From Synechococcus sp. BIOS-E4-1 (GTDB lineage: Bacteria; Cyanobacteriota; Cyanobacteriia; PCC-6307; Cyanobiaceae), in the NCBI RefSeq assembly GCF_014279995.1, contig NZ_CP047935.1, forward strand, positions 1,757,494 to 1,821,493: DNA of 64,000 nucleotides, in the 5' to 3' direction. Below are positions 50,467 to 58,489 of the stretch, piece after piece. The stretch's first letter is position 1; each line of letters opens with the position of its first letter. The translations under genes and the position numbers were made by a program. The notes under the pieces were generated by a model that was given only the letters and a program-made list of their open reading frames with translations, ran no database searches and had not been told where the DNA came from.

Positions 50467-50505
50467 AACCGGTCACTTCCTGGGTGCTACGTCGTAGTGA
50501 CCACT
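50467..50505. promoter_or_regulatory. Right element border candidate
   Basis: AACCGGTCACT (50467-50477) repeats the motif at 24025 in the same orientation, and TAGTGACCACT (50495-50505) is the complement of AGTGGTCACTA at 24015-24025. Shared short motifs at both ends suggest recombinase sites; the exact crossover point cannot be read. Confidence 0.45.
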
Positions 50506-50583
50506 TGCTCACTGAAACTGTAATCACCTGCACTGCAATGAGTCTCAATCCTATCCAACCATAGACACTGGAAGAATCAACCG

Positions 50584-51393
50584 ATGGAGCTTGATCAGGC
50601 AAAAGATACAGGTTCAGCCTGGCTGGATTGTCAGGCCATTGAGGCCTGGATCAATGGTCATCAGGTTGTCAAAGACCTCACGCTTCGTCTCCGAAGTGGA
50701 GAGTCAACGGCTGTGCTCGGTCCCAACGGTGCTGGCAAGACCACACTGGTGAAGTTGATCAGCCGCAGTCTTTACCCGGTGGTCAAACCGGGATCGCATC
50801 TGCGCTTGTTCGGATCTGAGACGGTCAATCTCTGGACACTGCGCCAACGACTTGGGGTCGTCAGCAACGAAGTGGAACAACGCATCCCCGCTTCGCTCAC
50901 GGGCCGGGAGCTGTTGCTGGCAGCTTTCTTCGGTGCCATCGGTCTTGGCAGGGACAGAACACCCACAGCTGAACAGAGGTCGCGCACTGAAACATTGCTC
51001 AAGAGCATGGATCTTGACGGTCTGGCTGACGAGAACTATGGGCAGCTGTCTGAAGGCCAGAGGAGACGTCTTTTGATTGCCAGAGCACTGGTGCATGAAC
51101 CGGAAGTGCTTGTGCTGGATGAACCAACCAATGCTCTGGATCTGCGCGCAAGACACAAGTTGTTGAGAATCATGCGGGGTTTGTGTCAGCAAGGAACCAC
51201 TCTGGTGCTGGTGACGCACCAGGTGGATGCCATCATTCCCGAGATTCAGAGAGTTGTGGGCCTGCAGGACTGTCTCGTTAACCTTGATGGCTCAGCCGAA
51301 GACATACTCACCGGACCCAGACTTTCCAAACTGTTCGACACTCCATTGACTGTTGTGCAGGCCGGTGGGTACAGACAGGTCTTGCCAGGATGA
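50584..51393 (+). CDS. ABC transporter ATP-binding protein
   Basis: 269 residues with Walker A GPNGAGKT (46-53), signature LSEGQ (155-159), Walker B VLVLDEPT (175-182) and switch His212 (THQ). It is probably the motor of an import system. No ABC permease follows; the next gene, overlapping the operon, is a ZIP-like permease, so the partner permease is unclear. With the porin downstream the locus looks like metal uptake. Confidence 0.9.
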   Translation: MELDQAKDTGSAWLDCQAIEAWINGHQVVKDLTLRLRSGESTAVLGPNGAGKTTLVKLISRSLYPVVKPGSHLRLFGSETVNLWTLRQRLGVVSNEVEQRIPASLTGRELLLAAFFGAIGLGRDRTPTAEQRSRTETLLKSMDLDGLADENYGQLSEGQRRRLLIARALVHEPEVLVLDEPTNALDLRARHKLLRIMRGLCQQGTTLVLVTHQVDAIIPEIQRVVGLQDCLVNLDGSAEDILTGPRLSKLFDTPLTVVQAGGYRQVLPG

Positions 51394-51424
51394 CACTGTC
51401 CGATGTTGTGCTCTCGAGGCTGAT

Positions 51425-52129
51425 GTGCTTCTGATCCTCCCGGCCATCAGCATGGCCTTCGGCGGTCTGCTCGGCAGTCGCATCAGACCTGGCAAACGCT
51501 TTCGAGGTGTTGTTGCCCATCTTGTGGGCGGTCTGGTCCTTGGCATCGCAGCTGCGGATCTGATGCCGGCTGCCAGCGATAGCGGTCACCCATTGGCTCT
51601 GGCCATAGGTTTCTGCCTCGGCTTCTCACTGTTGCTGGTGATTAATGCGGTCCTGGAGGACCCCGATGAAAGCGCTGAACAAAGTCGACCACGGCCGATG
51701 CTGCTGCTGATGTTGCCCTTTCTCGTTGACAGCCTGATCGACGGGCTTGTGGTGGGTATCAGCAGCAATGCGGCAGAGCAGCAGTGGGTGATTCCCGTAG
51801 CCGTTGCCCTCGAAATGGGATTGGCGACTCTCGGACTCGGGACTCTGCTTGGACGTGGCGCAGGTCGCTGGCGAAGCGGAGTCTCAGGTGTCCTGATGGC
51901 TCTCACCTATGTGATGGGTCTCAGCATCAGCCTGGTGATCACCAATGGGTTGCAGGGACCTGCCCTGACCGGCACACTCGCTTTCGGTACCGCTGCTCTG
52001 ATCTACCTGGTGGTGGAAGAGGTGATGAAGGAAGCCCATGCAGGCGGAGAGGATGATTCGGGTCCCGTCAATGTGGCTTTTTTCATTGGTCTGCTTTGCA
52101 TTTGGCTGCTGGACTCAGTCACCTCCTGA
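51425..52129 (+). CDS. ZIP-like metal permease
   Basis: Start at the GTG at 51425 (MLLILPAISMAFGGLLG), 31 bases after the ABC gene. About seven TM segments. The segments LPFLVDSLIDGLVVGIS and VALEMGLATLGLG stand where ZIP transporters have the metal-binding HNxPEG and HExPH motifs, but here the histidines are replaced by Asp and Glu. LVVEEVMKEAHAGG keeps acidic/His residues. A diverged ZIP-family protein is likely; substrate unknown. Confidence 0.65.
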   Translation: MLLILPAISMAFGGLLGSRIRPGKRFRGVVAHLVGGLVLGIAAADLMPAASDSGHPLALAIGFCLGFSLLLVINAVLEDPDESAEQSRPRPMLLLMLPFLVDSLIDGLVVGISSNAAEQQWVIPVAVALEMGLATLGLGTLLGRGAGRWRSGVSGVLMALTYVMGLSISLVITNGLQGPALTGTLAFGTAALIYLVVEEVMKEAHAGGEDDSGPVNVAFFIGLLCIWLLDSVTS

Positions 52130-52132
52130 GCT

Positions 52133-53617
52133 GTGAGCTGTCTCAAATCACAACACTGGATCCGCACTGCAACATTTGCGGTGATGGTTGCGACTCAGGC
52201 TCTCTCAGGTATTGCCCAGCCTCAACAAATCGAGCAATCATCAAAACCGGTCACCCCACTGCTGCAGGAGCTGTTTCGAAAAGCCGATTGCCAATCGGCG
52301 CAGCTTCTGCGAGATCGCTACCAGGCCGCAGCTGTTCTTCAGCATTGCCTGGAGAAGGCAAACAGCATCTCCGATCCGCTGAGACGTCTTCTAAGCGAGC
52401 TTGAAGCTGAACTAACCACGCTCAACTTGCAGCTCGAGGGGGTTGAGCAACGAACCAATGAGCTGGAGAACCTCTCTTTTGCTCCAACCACGCACTTGCG
52501 TGGAGTGAGCACTTTCATCCTCGGAGGCAACGTCTTTTCTGGAACAGAGGGAGATCTCCTGAACTCTGCCCGCAGCGGCTATGGAGCTCTGGAATCCGGA
52601 TACGACCAGAAATTGACTCTGCGCACCAGCTTTACCGGAAAAGACCTGCTCAATATCCGGTTGCGGGGTGGAAATCTCGATACAACCAGCGACAGTTTCG
52701 GAGGGGGTGGACCCAGCAAACTCTCCGAACTGGAAGTGGCCTTTCAACAGAGTCGCACTCCCGATCTGATCGGGATCAACCGTGCCTGGTACCAGTTTCC
52801 ACTAAGCCAGGACTGGACCTTCACGCTGGGCAGCAGGGTGAATCAGACCGTCATGCTGGGGATACGACCAAGCGTTTATCCCGAGGACACTGTGCTGGAC
52901 CTGTTCACACAGTCCGGTGCCTCTGGGGCGTACAGCAGCAATCTCGGAGCTGGTGGCGGCGTGATCTGGCAGAGAGGTCCGCTCAGCATCAGTGCGAATT
53001 ACATCGCCTCAAAGGGGCACGAAGGCGCCGATGGTTCCGGGCTGATTGGAGAGGAATCCGGGAGCAGCAGCACATTACAGCTCGGATACGCACAACAGAA
53101 CTGGGGTATCGCTGCGGCATTGGTGGCGATCGAAAATGGTTTCGGAATCATTGATTACGCCAGTCCATACACCCTTCGCAGCTACGAACAACCTGGAATG
53201 ACCACAAGCACCGCGCTCAGCGGTTATTGGCAACCACCTGTCGATGGCTGGTTTCCCTCTGTGAGTCTCGGCTGGGGATGGAACAGCACGCGCTACCGCA
53301 AAGGAGTTGAACACAATGGTCTCGTCGCCATTTCCCAGTCATGGACAGTGGCGGTTCAGTGGAGCGATCTGTTCGACACCGGGGCAGCGATGGGAGCAGC
53401 GGTCGGTCAGCCGATCATTGCCACAGCCCTGGTTGGTGGAACAAGCCCTGACGATGCTGGCTATGCGATGGAGTGGTGGACGATGCTGCCTGTGACTGAT
53501 GCCATCACGGTCACACCGGCTGTGTTTTTTCTAAGCAGACCTCTGGGGGCTGACACTCCCGAAGGCCAGCAACTGAGCCAGCTAGGGGCTCTTGTAAAAA
53601 CCACTCTGCGCTTCTAG
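52133..53617 (+). CDS. Cyanobacterial outer-membrane porin (iron-uptake porin type)
   Basis: 494 residues, GTG start at 52133, three bases after the permease stop, so cotranscribed. A signal peptide (TATFAVMVATQALSGIAQ) is followed by a helical coiled-coil part (about 78-112, LLSELEAELTTLNLQLEGV) and a porin barrel with many WxxF/GxGxG strands, ending TTLRF with the C-terminal Phe of outer-membrane barrels. The SLH domain usual in SomA/iron-uptake porins is absent or reduced. Metal passage across the outer membrane is inferred from the operon. Confidence 0.8.
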   Translation: MSCLKSQHWIRTATFAVMVATQALSGIAQPQQIEQSSKPVTPLLQELFRKADCQSAQLLRDRYQAAAVLQHCLEKANSISDPLRRLLSELEAELTTLNLQLEGVEQRTNELENLSFAPTTHLRGVSTFILGGNVFSGTEGDLLNSARSGYGALESGYDQKLTLRTSFTGKDLLNIRLRGGNLDTTSDSFGGGGPSKLSELEVAFQQSRTPDLIGINRAWYQFPLSQDWTFTLGSRVNQTVMLGIRPSVYPEDTVLDLFTQSGASGAYSSNLGAGGGVIWQRGPLSISANYIASKGHEGADGSGLIGEESGSSSTLQLGYAQQNWGIAAALVAIENGFGIIDYASPYTLRSYEQPGMTTSTALSGYWQPPVDGWFPSVSLGWGWNSTRYRKGVEHNGLVAISQSWTVAVQWSDLFDTGAAMGAAVGQPIIATALVGGTSPDDAGYAMEWWTMLPVTDAITVTPAVFFLSRPLGADTPEGQQLSQLGALVKTTLRF

Positions 53618-53667
53618 TTGATGAGGGAGGCGATGTCATAACCTCGCCTCGCCTGCAGGCTGAAGCC

Positions 53668-53865
53668 TTGAACAGCAACGCCAGAATCGACGCCCTTCAG
53701 TTGATGCTGACCGATCTGCGCATGCGCAACGAGCCGATCCGGCACAAGGCGGCCTTTCGCGGCTGCCAGCCTGAATTTCAGGCCCTGGTGACCAAACTGA
53801 TTGAACAGCTCGAAGCTGAGCTGATGGAAGAGAAACAACGATTCAGAAGCGCTCAACGCGACTGA
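53668..53865 (+). CDS. Small helical protein, 65 aa, TTG start
   Basis: MNSNARIDALQLMLTDLRMR, then NEPIRHKAAFRGCQPEFQAL and a charged coiled-coil end. Helix-rich and charged; typical small picocyanobacterial protein. No ATG is available in frame. It converges with the DUF6737 gene (13-base overlap). Confidence 0.55.
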   Translation: MNSNARIDALQLMLTDLRMRNEPIRHKAAFRGCQPEFQALVTKLIEQLEAELMEEKQRFRSAQRD

Positions 53866-54065
53866 TTGTTGTAGGCAGCAGGAGCGATCACCAGAAACAG
53901 GATCCACCAGATCAGAATGATGGCCGAAACTGGGATGGTGACCCACAACCGATGCAGCACCAACCAACTACCTGAGATGGCGAGAACGCCGGTAAGGATG
54001 ATCGTCCACGGCTGACACCACCAGGGTTTTTCGGCCCAGAGATCCGGTTGAGGAGTATCAGACAC
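53853..54065 (-). CDS. DUF6737-like small membrane protein
   Basis: 70 residues: MSDTPQPDLWAEKPWWCQPW followed by two TM segments (TIILTGVLAISGSWLV, VSAIILIWWILFLVIAP). The opening LWxxKPWWCQPWxIxLTG is characteristic of a small cyanobacterial membrane family (DUF6737). Function unknown. Confidence 0.75.
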   Translation of the reverse strand: MSDTPQPDLWAEKPWWCQPWTIILTGVLAISGSWLVLHRLWVTIPVSAIILIWWILFLVIAPAAYNNQSR

Positions 54066-54650
54066 CGCAGGCTCTCAAGCGCTCCTTGGCAACGGAGCTG
54101 TACACCACCAGTTCATAGCAATGGCTTCACGGCTGCCTGGCACATCCACTTGAAGGTCCAGACACACCAGTTGAAGACTCACAGTTTGCCGGGTAGACGC
54201 AGCTGATCATCAGCGCACAACTGATGCAAGGACCCTTCCAATCCATCGATCCGAAGACAGTGGCAAGCACCTCAAAGGCAACACAATTCAACCACTGTTA
54301 ATCCACGTCGACAGCACACAAAGCAAACAAGCGAGTCTTTTCAATCACGTTTTTTGCATTTAACCCTCCGTTTCAGCAATCTGTTCCAAATTGTTATTAC
54401 TTATTTAGTCGACAAACGACTAGTCAAACTATAATAGAACGAAAATACGACTGGAGAACGAACACAAATGAAGTTCAGGGAGTTCACCTGGAGTCGACCT
54501 CTCACCTTTAACTCATAGGAGCACAGCAACTCAGGCAGAAGCGCACATGAGCCTCATTCGATCTGTTCCATCACTTTGTTTCAAACCTGACCAGCGTCAT
54601 GAAGCTGGCTAGGTTTCAATTCCATCGATCGCCTCAGGCTCCTCAACATC
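54066..54650. other. Gap without a supported gene
   Basis: No protein-like frame, terminator or RNA could be supported. Confidence 0.35.
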
Positions 54651-54860
54651 TTGAGCATCACCAAATGGCTGGAAGCGCGTGCCCAGCTCGCTGAACTGAT
54701 CGAAGCCATGGAGGAAGAGGCATTGGCCTCTGACCTCGACAGCGATCAACTCTGGCCCCCAGGTCGTAGCGTACTCACACCCCTGGACCGCATCAATGCA
54801 CTGCGACATGAGGTTGAGCAGTTATGCATCGAACTCCCGGAACTTCCACATTCGAACTGA
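54651..54860 (+). CDS. Small helical protein, 69 aa, TTG start
   Basis: MSITKWLEARAQLAELIEAM and LDRINALRHEVEQLCIEL form a helical hairpin-like pattern separated by a Pro-rich loop (LWPPGRSVLTP). The frame is open further upstream without ATG. Composition is protein-like; unknown family. Confidence 0.5.
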   Translation: MSITKWLEARAQLAELIEAMEEEALASDLDSDQLWPPGRSVLTPLDRINALRHEVEQLCIELPELPHSN

Positions 54861-54987
54861 TGCTGACCCACAGGAACACGGAGCGGATGGTCTCCCACGC
54901 CGGTGAGAGACCACCCTCACGACAGAAAGCGGATCGCAAGTTAATCGCAATCTGAGTGGACGAGATCGAGACATCTGCGAATCTTTC

Positions 54988-55251
54988 TTAACCGGGTTTT
55001 CGCATCAGAGAGCCGCCCAAGACCATGTAGGCGCAGGGCAAAAGCGCAAGCTTCATGCCTAGAACGCTCAGGCGATTTGAGGGCACCTGCCATATCAGAT
55101 GCACCAAAATCCACGTAAACAGTGCAGATATCAGCGCGATAGCAGAGCCGGTAATTGATCCAATTTTTTTTACTGTTGAGCTCAGTTGAGCAGTAATCAG
55201 GCAGGTAAACCGTTGCCCAACTATGTGTTGACTTGGTTCTGAGCTATTCAC
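54988..55251 (-). CDS. Possible two-TM membrane protein, up to 87 aa
   Basis: The C-terminal two thirds contain GSAIALISALFTWILVHLIW and LGMKLALLPCAYMVLGG, clear TM segments. The first 20 residues lie within the conserved block upstream of the next peptide gene and are probably not coding, so the start is uncertain (possibly near KKIGSITGS). Confidence 0.4.
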   Translation of the reverse strand: MNSSEPSQHIVGQRFTCLITAQLSSTVKKIGSITGSAIALISALFTWILVHLIWQVPSNRLSVLGMKLALLPCAYMVLGGSLMRKPG

Positions 55252-55340
55252 CAGAGGCTCACCAGAAACTCGCAGGGTCTACACCAGAGCTGTGTAGTGG
55301 GGTTCACCAGAAGGGCTGTGATCTTGAAGGAGTCGAGGGG
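55240..55340 (+). promoter_or_regulatory. Phased CACCAGA block, copy 4
   Basis: Half-sites start at 55249, 55260, 55282 and 55305 (11, 22, 23 bp), followed by GGGCTGTGATCTTGAAGGAG and TCGAGGGGG. It precedes the gene at 55373. Confidence 0.85.
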
Positions 55341-55372
55341 GCAAAGCCACCAAACATTCATTCCTTAGAACC

Positions 55373-55603
55373 ATGACTCAAGAACAACTTACAGCTTTTC
55401 TGGCTAACGCCAAAGCCAACACAAACCTTCAGGAGCAGCTCAAAGCAGCGGCTGATACCAATGCTGTAGCTGCCATTGCAAAAGAAGCAGGTTTTAGTAT
55501 CTCTGATGATAACTTGAAAAGCGCTCAATCGAAGATTACTGATGAAGAACTGGAAGGCACGAGTGGTGGCGAGGGCTCCTGGAGAGCAGGTTGGGGGCCA
55601 TGA
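55373..55603 (+). CDS. Nif11-leader peptide without cysteine
   Basis: MTQEQLTAFLANAKANTNLQ opens a Nif11-type leader ending LEGTSGG. The 10-residue core EGSWRAGWGP has one Ser and no Cys, so no lanthionine can form. The leader belongs to the MT-start subgroup together with 57118 and sits under the CACCAGA block. It may be an unmodified peptide or one modified in another way. Confidence 0.85.
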   Translation: MTQEQLTAFLANAKANTNLQEQLKAAADTNAVAAIAKEAGFSISDDNLKSAQSKITDEELEGTSGGEGSWRAGWGP

Positions 55604-55925
55604 CGGGTTCGCCTTTCGATGTCACCGCAGCATAAGAATTGCCAAGGTTAATTACCACGATGGTAAGGTTCAACGAATTGCCACGGTTGTAGGTAATGCT
55701 TGAACAGCATACGCACAAAAACTGTTTGCAATGGTAGGGGGTTAATTTCTTTAATAGCCGGTCCATTCGCGTAAACCTGCCTCCAATACCTGGCACGATT
55801 GAGCGCAGTAATTGTAAGTTAAGGGTAAGTTCCCGTCGCTGAAAGGCTGGAAGCGTTACCCGCCTAGGTGGTGATACAAACCATTGCTATAACCGCTCAA
55901 GACTCCCGTTACCCATGTCAGATGA

Positions 55926-56132
55926 ATGACTCAAAGCCTTCAGGAGAAGATCAAAGCAGCTGATGATATTGATGCTTTTATTGCGATTGCGAAACATGCA
56001 GGTTTTATGATTTCTGTTGACTTCTTGAAGAAAGCTCAATCAGAACTTTCAGATGAGGAACTGGAAGCCACGGCTGGAGGCGGCTGGAACTTTCCAACAA
56101 CAATGTCATGTGACGCATGTAAGAGGTGTTGA
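55926..56132 (+). CDS. procA: Precursor with internally deleted leader
   Basis: An MSDE fragment ends at TGA (55916-55930), because about 45 bases between two similar CTCAAAGC/CTTCAGGAG stretches are missing. A new ATG inside GAATGACTC gives MTQSLQEKIKAADDIDA, a leader lacking its first helix. It still ends LEATAGG with a 3-Cys core, GWNFPTTMSCDACKRC. Translation from the new ATG is plausible but has a poor ribosome-binding site; it may be on the way to a pseudogene. Confidence 0.7.
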   Translation: MTQSLQEKIKAADDIDAFIAIAKHAGFMISVDFLKKAQSELSDEELEATAGGGWNFPTTMSCDACKRC

Positions 56133-56340
56133 GACTCTGGGATGAGGTATTTGATTGAAGTTATCTCATCAAAACCCCTACCATCACAGGTGGTTTTTAT
56201 TAGTTGAATAGCCTGACTAAACTCAAGAATCAGTCTTCAATACCTAACACGAGTGAGCACACTAAGTATTAACCAAATACGCTGCTGCGCATCGTTGCGG
56301 TGGCTAGTTTGTAGTGCTAAACCTAGTCAAGCAATGGGTC

Positions 56341-56441
56341 TGAGCTATTCACCAGAAGCTCACCATAACTTCTTGGGTGCTGCACCATAGCTGTGTAGTG
56401 GGGTTCACCAGTAGAGCTGTGATCTTGAAGGAGTCAAGAGG
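56341..56441 (+). promoter_or_regulatory. Phased CACCAGA block, copy 5
   Basis: Half-sites start at 56350, 56361, 56383 and 56406 (11, 22, 23). The following CTTGAAGGAGTCAAGAGG is slightly diverged. It precedes a secreted protein gene rather than a peptide precursor. Confidence 0.85.
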
Positions 56442-56473
56442 GCGGCACCCCCACACTTCCACTACTTAACGCC

Positions 56474-56878
56474 ATGATGACTTCAGCAATTTATCTTGAT
56501 CACTTCCCTACAATTTTCAAAACATTGATAAAGACAAAGCTCTCAATCATTACTGCAGTAGCAACGATCGTCTGCACTGGTTTATCAGCACAAGCAACAG
56601 AATCAGAGCTTGCTCGCAAGCAAGAGATGATTGGTTTTCTTGCAGCCGGACAGTGCATTGTCAATACCGGAATGGCTACGCAAGAAACAGTAGACGGTTG
56701 GGCTGGTCAATATGTCAATGAAGATCCCGACCGTAAACCTGCCTATCAGTGGGCAACAACATCACCTAATGGCCAAGCAGCCGTACAAGCTACAGTTCCA
56801 TTCTTAACACCTGATTGCGATGGGGTTTCTATTTCTGATGAGCAGTTTGCAAGAGTGATGATGCCTTACTTCAAATAA
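56474..56878 (+). CDS. Exported hypothetical protein, 134 aa
   Basis: An internal hydrophobic segment (KLSIITAVATIVCTGLSAQA) near residues 22-41 looks like a signal peptide with a longer charged start; Ala-x-Ala cleavage near AQATE is likely. The mature part is helical with two Cys (GQCIVNT, TPDCDGV). It has no double-glycine leader, yet its promoter block is the one used by short peptide genes, so it may belong to the same regulon. Unknown family; same build as the protein at 20321. Confidence 0.7.
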   Translation: MMTSAIYLDHFPTIFKTLIKTKLSIITAVATIVCTGLSAQATESELARKQEMIGFLAAGQCIVNTGMATQETVDGWAGQYVNEDPDRKPAYQWATTSPNGQAAVQATVPFLTPDCDGVSISDEQFARVMMPYFK

Positions 56879-56942
56879 CCTACTTCCGACGAAAATCGTC
56901 GTTGGCACATACGCCTGACAAAACAAACTCACACCAATCACA

Positions 56943-56967
56943 CCCCGCCACGAGCGGGGTTTTTGCT
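56943..56967 (+). terminator. Rho-independent terminator
   Basis: CCCCGC-CACGA-GCGGGG followed by TTTTTG. Ends the secreted-protein gene. Confidence 0.85.
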
Positions 56968-56989
56968 GTCTGGCTACCTGCATCAATGC

Positions 56990-57090
56990 GGATCACCAGA
57001 GATTCACTAGAACCTTTGAGTTTCTCCACCAGCGCTGTGTAGTTGGGCTCACCAGAAGGGCTGTGACCTTGAAGGAGTCCAGGGGGCTTC
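56990..57090 (+). promoter_or_regulatory. Phased CACCAGA block, copy 6
   Basis: Half-sites start at 56994, 57005 (CACTAGA), 57027 and 57050 (11, 22, 23). Precedes the precursor at 57118. Confidence 0.85.
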
Positions 57091-57117
57091 ACCCCCAAGC
57101 ACTCACGGCTTAGAACC

Positions 57118-57363
57118 ATGACACAACAACAACTCACAGTTTTCCTGACTAACGCCAAAGGCAACAACAGCCTTCAGGAAAGGCTCAAAGCCGCAGCTGG
57201 TGTCAATGCTGTTGCTACAATTGCTAAAGAAGCAGGATTTGTCATCTATGTTGATGGCCTCAATAAGGCTCAATCAAAACTTTCAGAAAAAGATCTGGAA
57301 GGTGCGGCTGGTGGGGGATCACTGATACCTGGGGCGTTTACATGCAGACAGGGTTGTAGATGA
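57118..57363 (+). CDS. procA: Prochlorosin-like precursor, MT-start subgroup
   Basis: MTQQQLTVFLTNAKGNNSLQ opens the leader, which ends LEGAAGG. The 15-residue core GSLIPGAFTCRQGCR carries Ser2, Thr9, Cys10 and Cys14, so two rings are possible. It is the CACCAGA-controlled precursor with the best lanthipeptide potential, showing the two regulons are not simply modified versus unmodified. Confidence 0.9.
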   Translation: MTQQQLTVFLTNAKGNNSLQERLKAAAGVNAVATIAKEAGFVIYVDGLNKAQSKLSEKDLEGAAGGGSLIPGAFTCRQGCR

Positions 57364-57546
57364 GTTGAGATGGTTATAGAAGTTAACTCATAAGAGCCTA
57401 TGTCACTGCGGGGGCTTTTACTCTTTCAATCACCCCAAAGAGCCCATCATTCAGCCTTCAATACCTAGCACGATTGAGCGCAGTAAATATTAGCCAAAGT
57501 CACTGCAGCAAATCGTTGCTATGACTGCTGTAAAGACCTGCCACTC

Positions 57547-57786
57547 GTGTCAGAAGAACAACTCAAAGCCTTCCTAGAAAAGGTCAAAGCAGACACCAGC
57601 CTTCAGGAAAAGCTCAAAACAGCCGCTGATGTTGACGCAGCTCTTGCAATTGCGAAAGAGGCTGGTTTTGTATTTTCTGCTGATGATTTGAAGAACGCTC
57701 AATCAAAGCGTTCTGATGAGGAACTGGAAGGCGCGGCTGGGGGTATAAATCATACATGGTATACATCTGCTTGTGATATCTGCTGA
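57547..57786 (+). CDS. procA: Prochlorosin precursor, GTG start
   Basis: The usual ATG is GTG here (57547); the leader is otherwise consensus and ends LEGAAGG. Core INHTWYTSACDIC has Cys 10 and 13 and Thr4, Thr7, Ser8. The block with TACCTAGCACGATTGAGCGC lies at about 57461 and TTGCTATGAC at about 57515. Confidence 0.92.
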   Translation: MSEEQLKAFLEKVKADTSLQEKLKTAADVDAALAIAKEAGFVFSADDLKNAQSKRSDEELEGAAGGINHTWYTSACDIC

Positions 57787-57836
57787 TACCTTAAGCTGAC
57801 AACCTTTGCTAGAAGATTTTTCAGCTTAAACACCAA

Positions 57837-57861
57837 CTCCTGCAATGACAGGAGCTTTTTA
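57837..57861 (+). terminator. Rho-independent terminator
   Basis: CTCCTG-CAATGA-CAGGAG followed by CTTTTTATT. Confidence 0.8.
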
Positions 57862-57987
57862 TTACTTCAGTTTCAACTAAAATCTCACAAAGCAGCCCGC
57901 AATCCCTAACACGATTGAGCTCAGTAATTGTAAACTAAAGCCTCTGTGGCACATCGTTGCTATGACTACTGAACAGACCTGCCACCC

Positions 57988-58218
57988 ATGCCAGAAAAGC
58001 AACTCAAAGCTTTCCTTGCCAAAGTCAAAGGCGACTCAATCCTTCAAGAAAAACTAAAAGCAGCTAAGTCACCTGACGAAGTTGTGTCTATCGCTAAAAA
58101 ATATGGGCACAAATTTAGCGCTGATAAGCTAAGTCAGCTCAGCGAAGATGAGCTAGAAGGCCTGGCTGTTGGAGGGTTATGGACTAAAACAGTAATGTGT
58201 GGTCCGTGCGTTGATTAG
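57988..58218 (+). CDS. procA: Prochlorosin precursor of the SPDE subgroup
   Basis: MPEKQLKAFLAKVKGDSILQ with KSPDEVVSIAKKYGHKF in the leader, ending LEGLAVGG (VGG rather than AGG). Core LWTKTVMCGPCVD has Cys 8 and 11 and Thr 3 and 5. Closely related to the element-borne gene at 36473. TTGCTATGAC lies 21 bases before the ATG. Confidence 0.92.
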   Translation: MPEKQLKAFLAKVKGDSILQEKLKAAKSPDEVVSIAKKYGHKFSADKLSQLSEDELEGLAVGGLWTKTVMCGPCVD

Positions 58219-58489
58219 AAGAGCGTGACTCTGGAGTTATAGAAAAGTCAGAGTGATTGACATGCATTTCAATTCTTTGGTCGGACGTAGTGTAGATGAA
58301 GATATTAGACACCCTAAGCTGTGAGAGTGACAAGCCTGCACACCAAAGCAAATGCAAACGTTAAGGGTCTTGATTTAATTAATTATTCTATAAGCTCATA
58401 GAAGGCATTCAATGCCTGGCACGATTGAGCGCAGTTGAGCAGTTATCAGACAGATGAAAACAATCTCCAAAAGGTGGTGGCTGAGTTCT

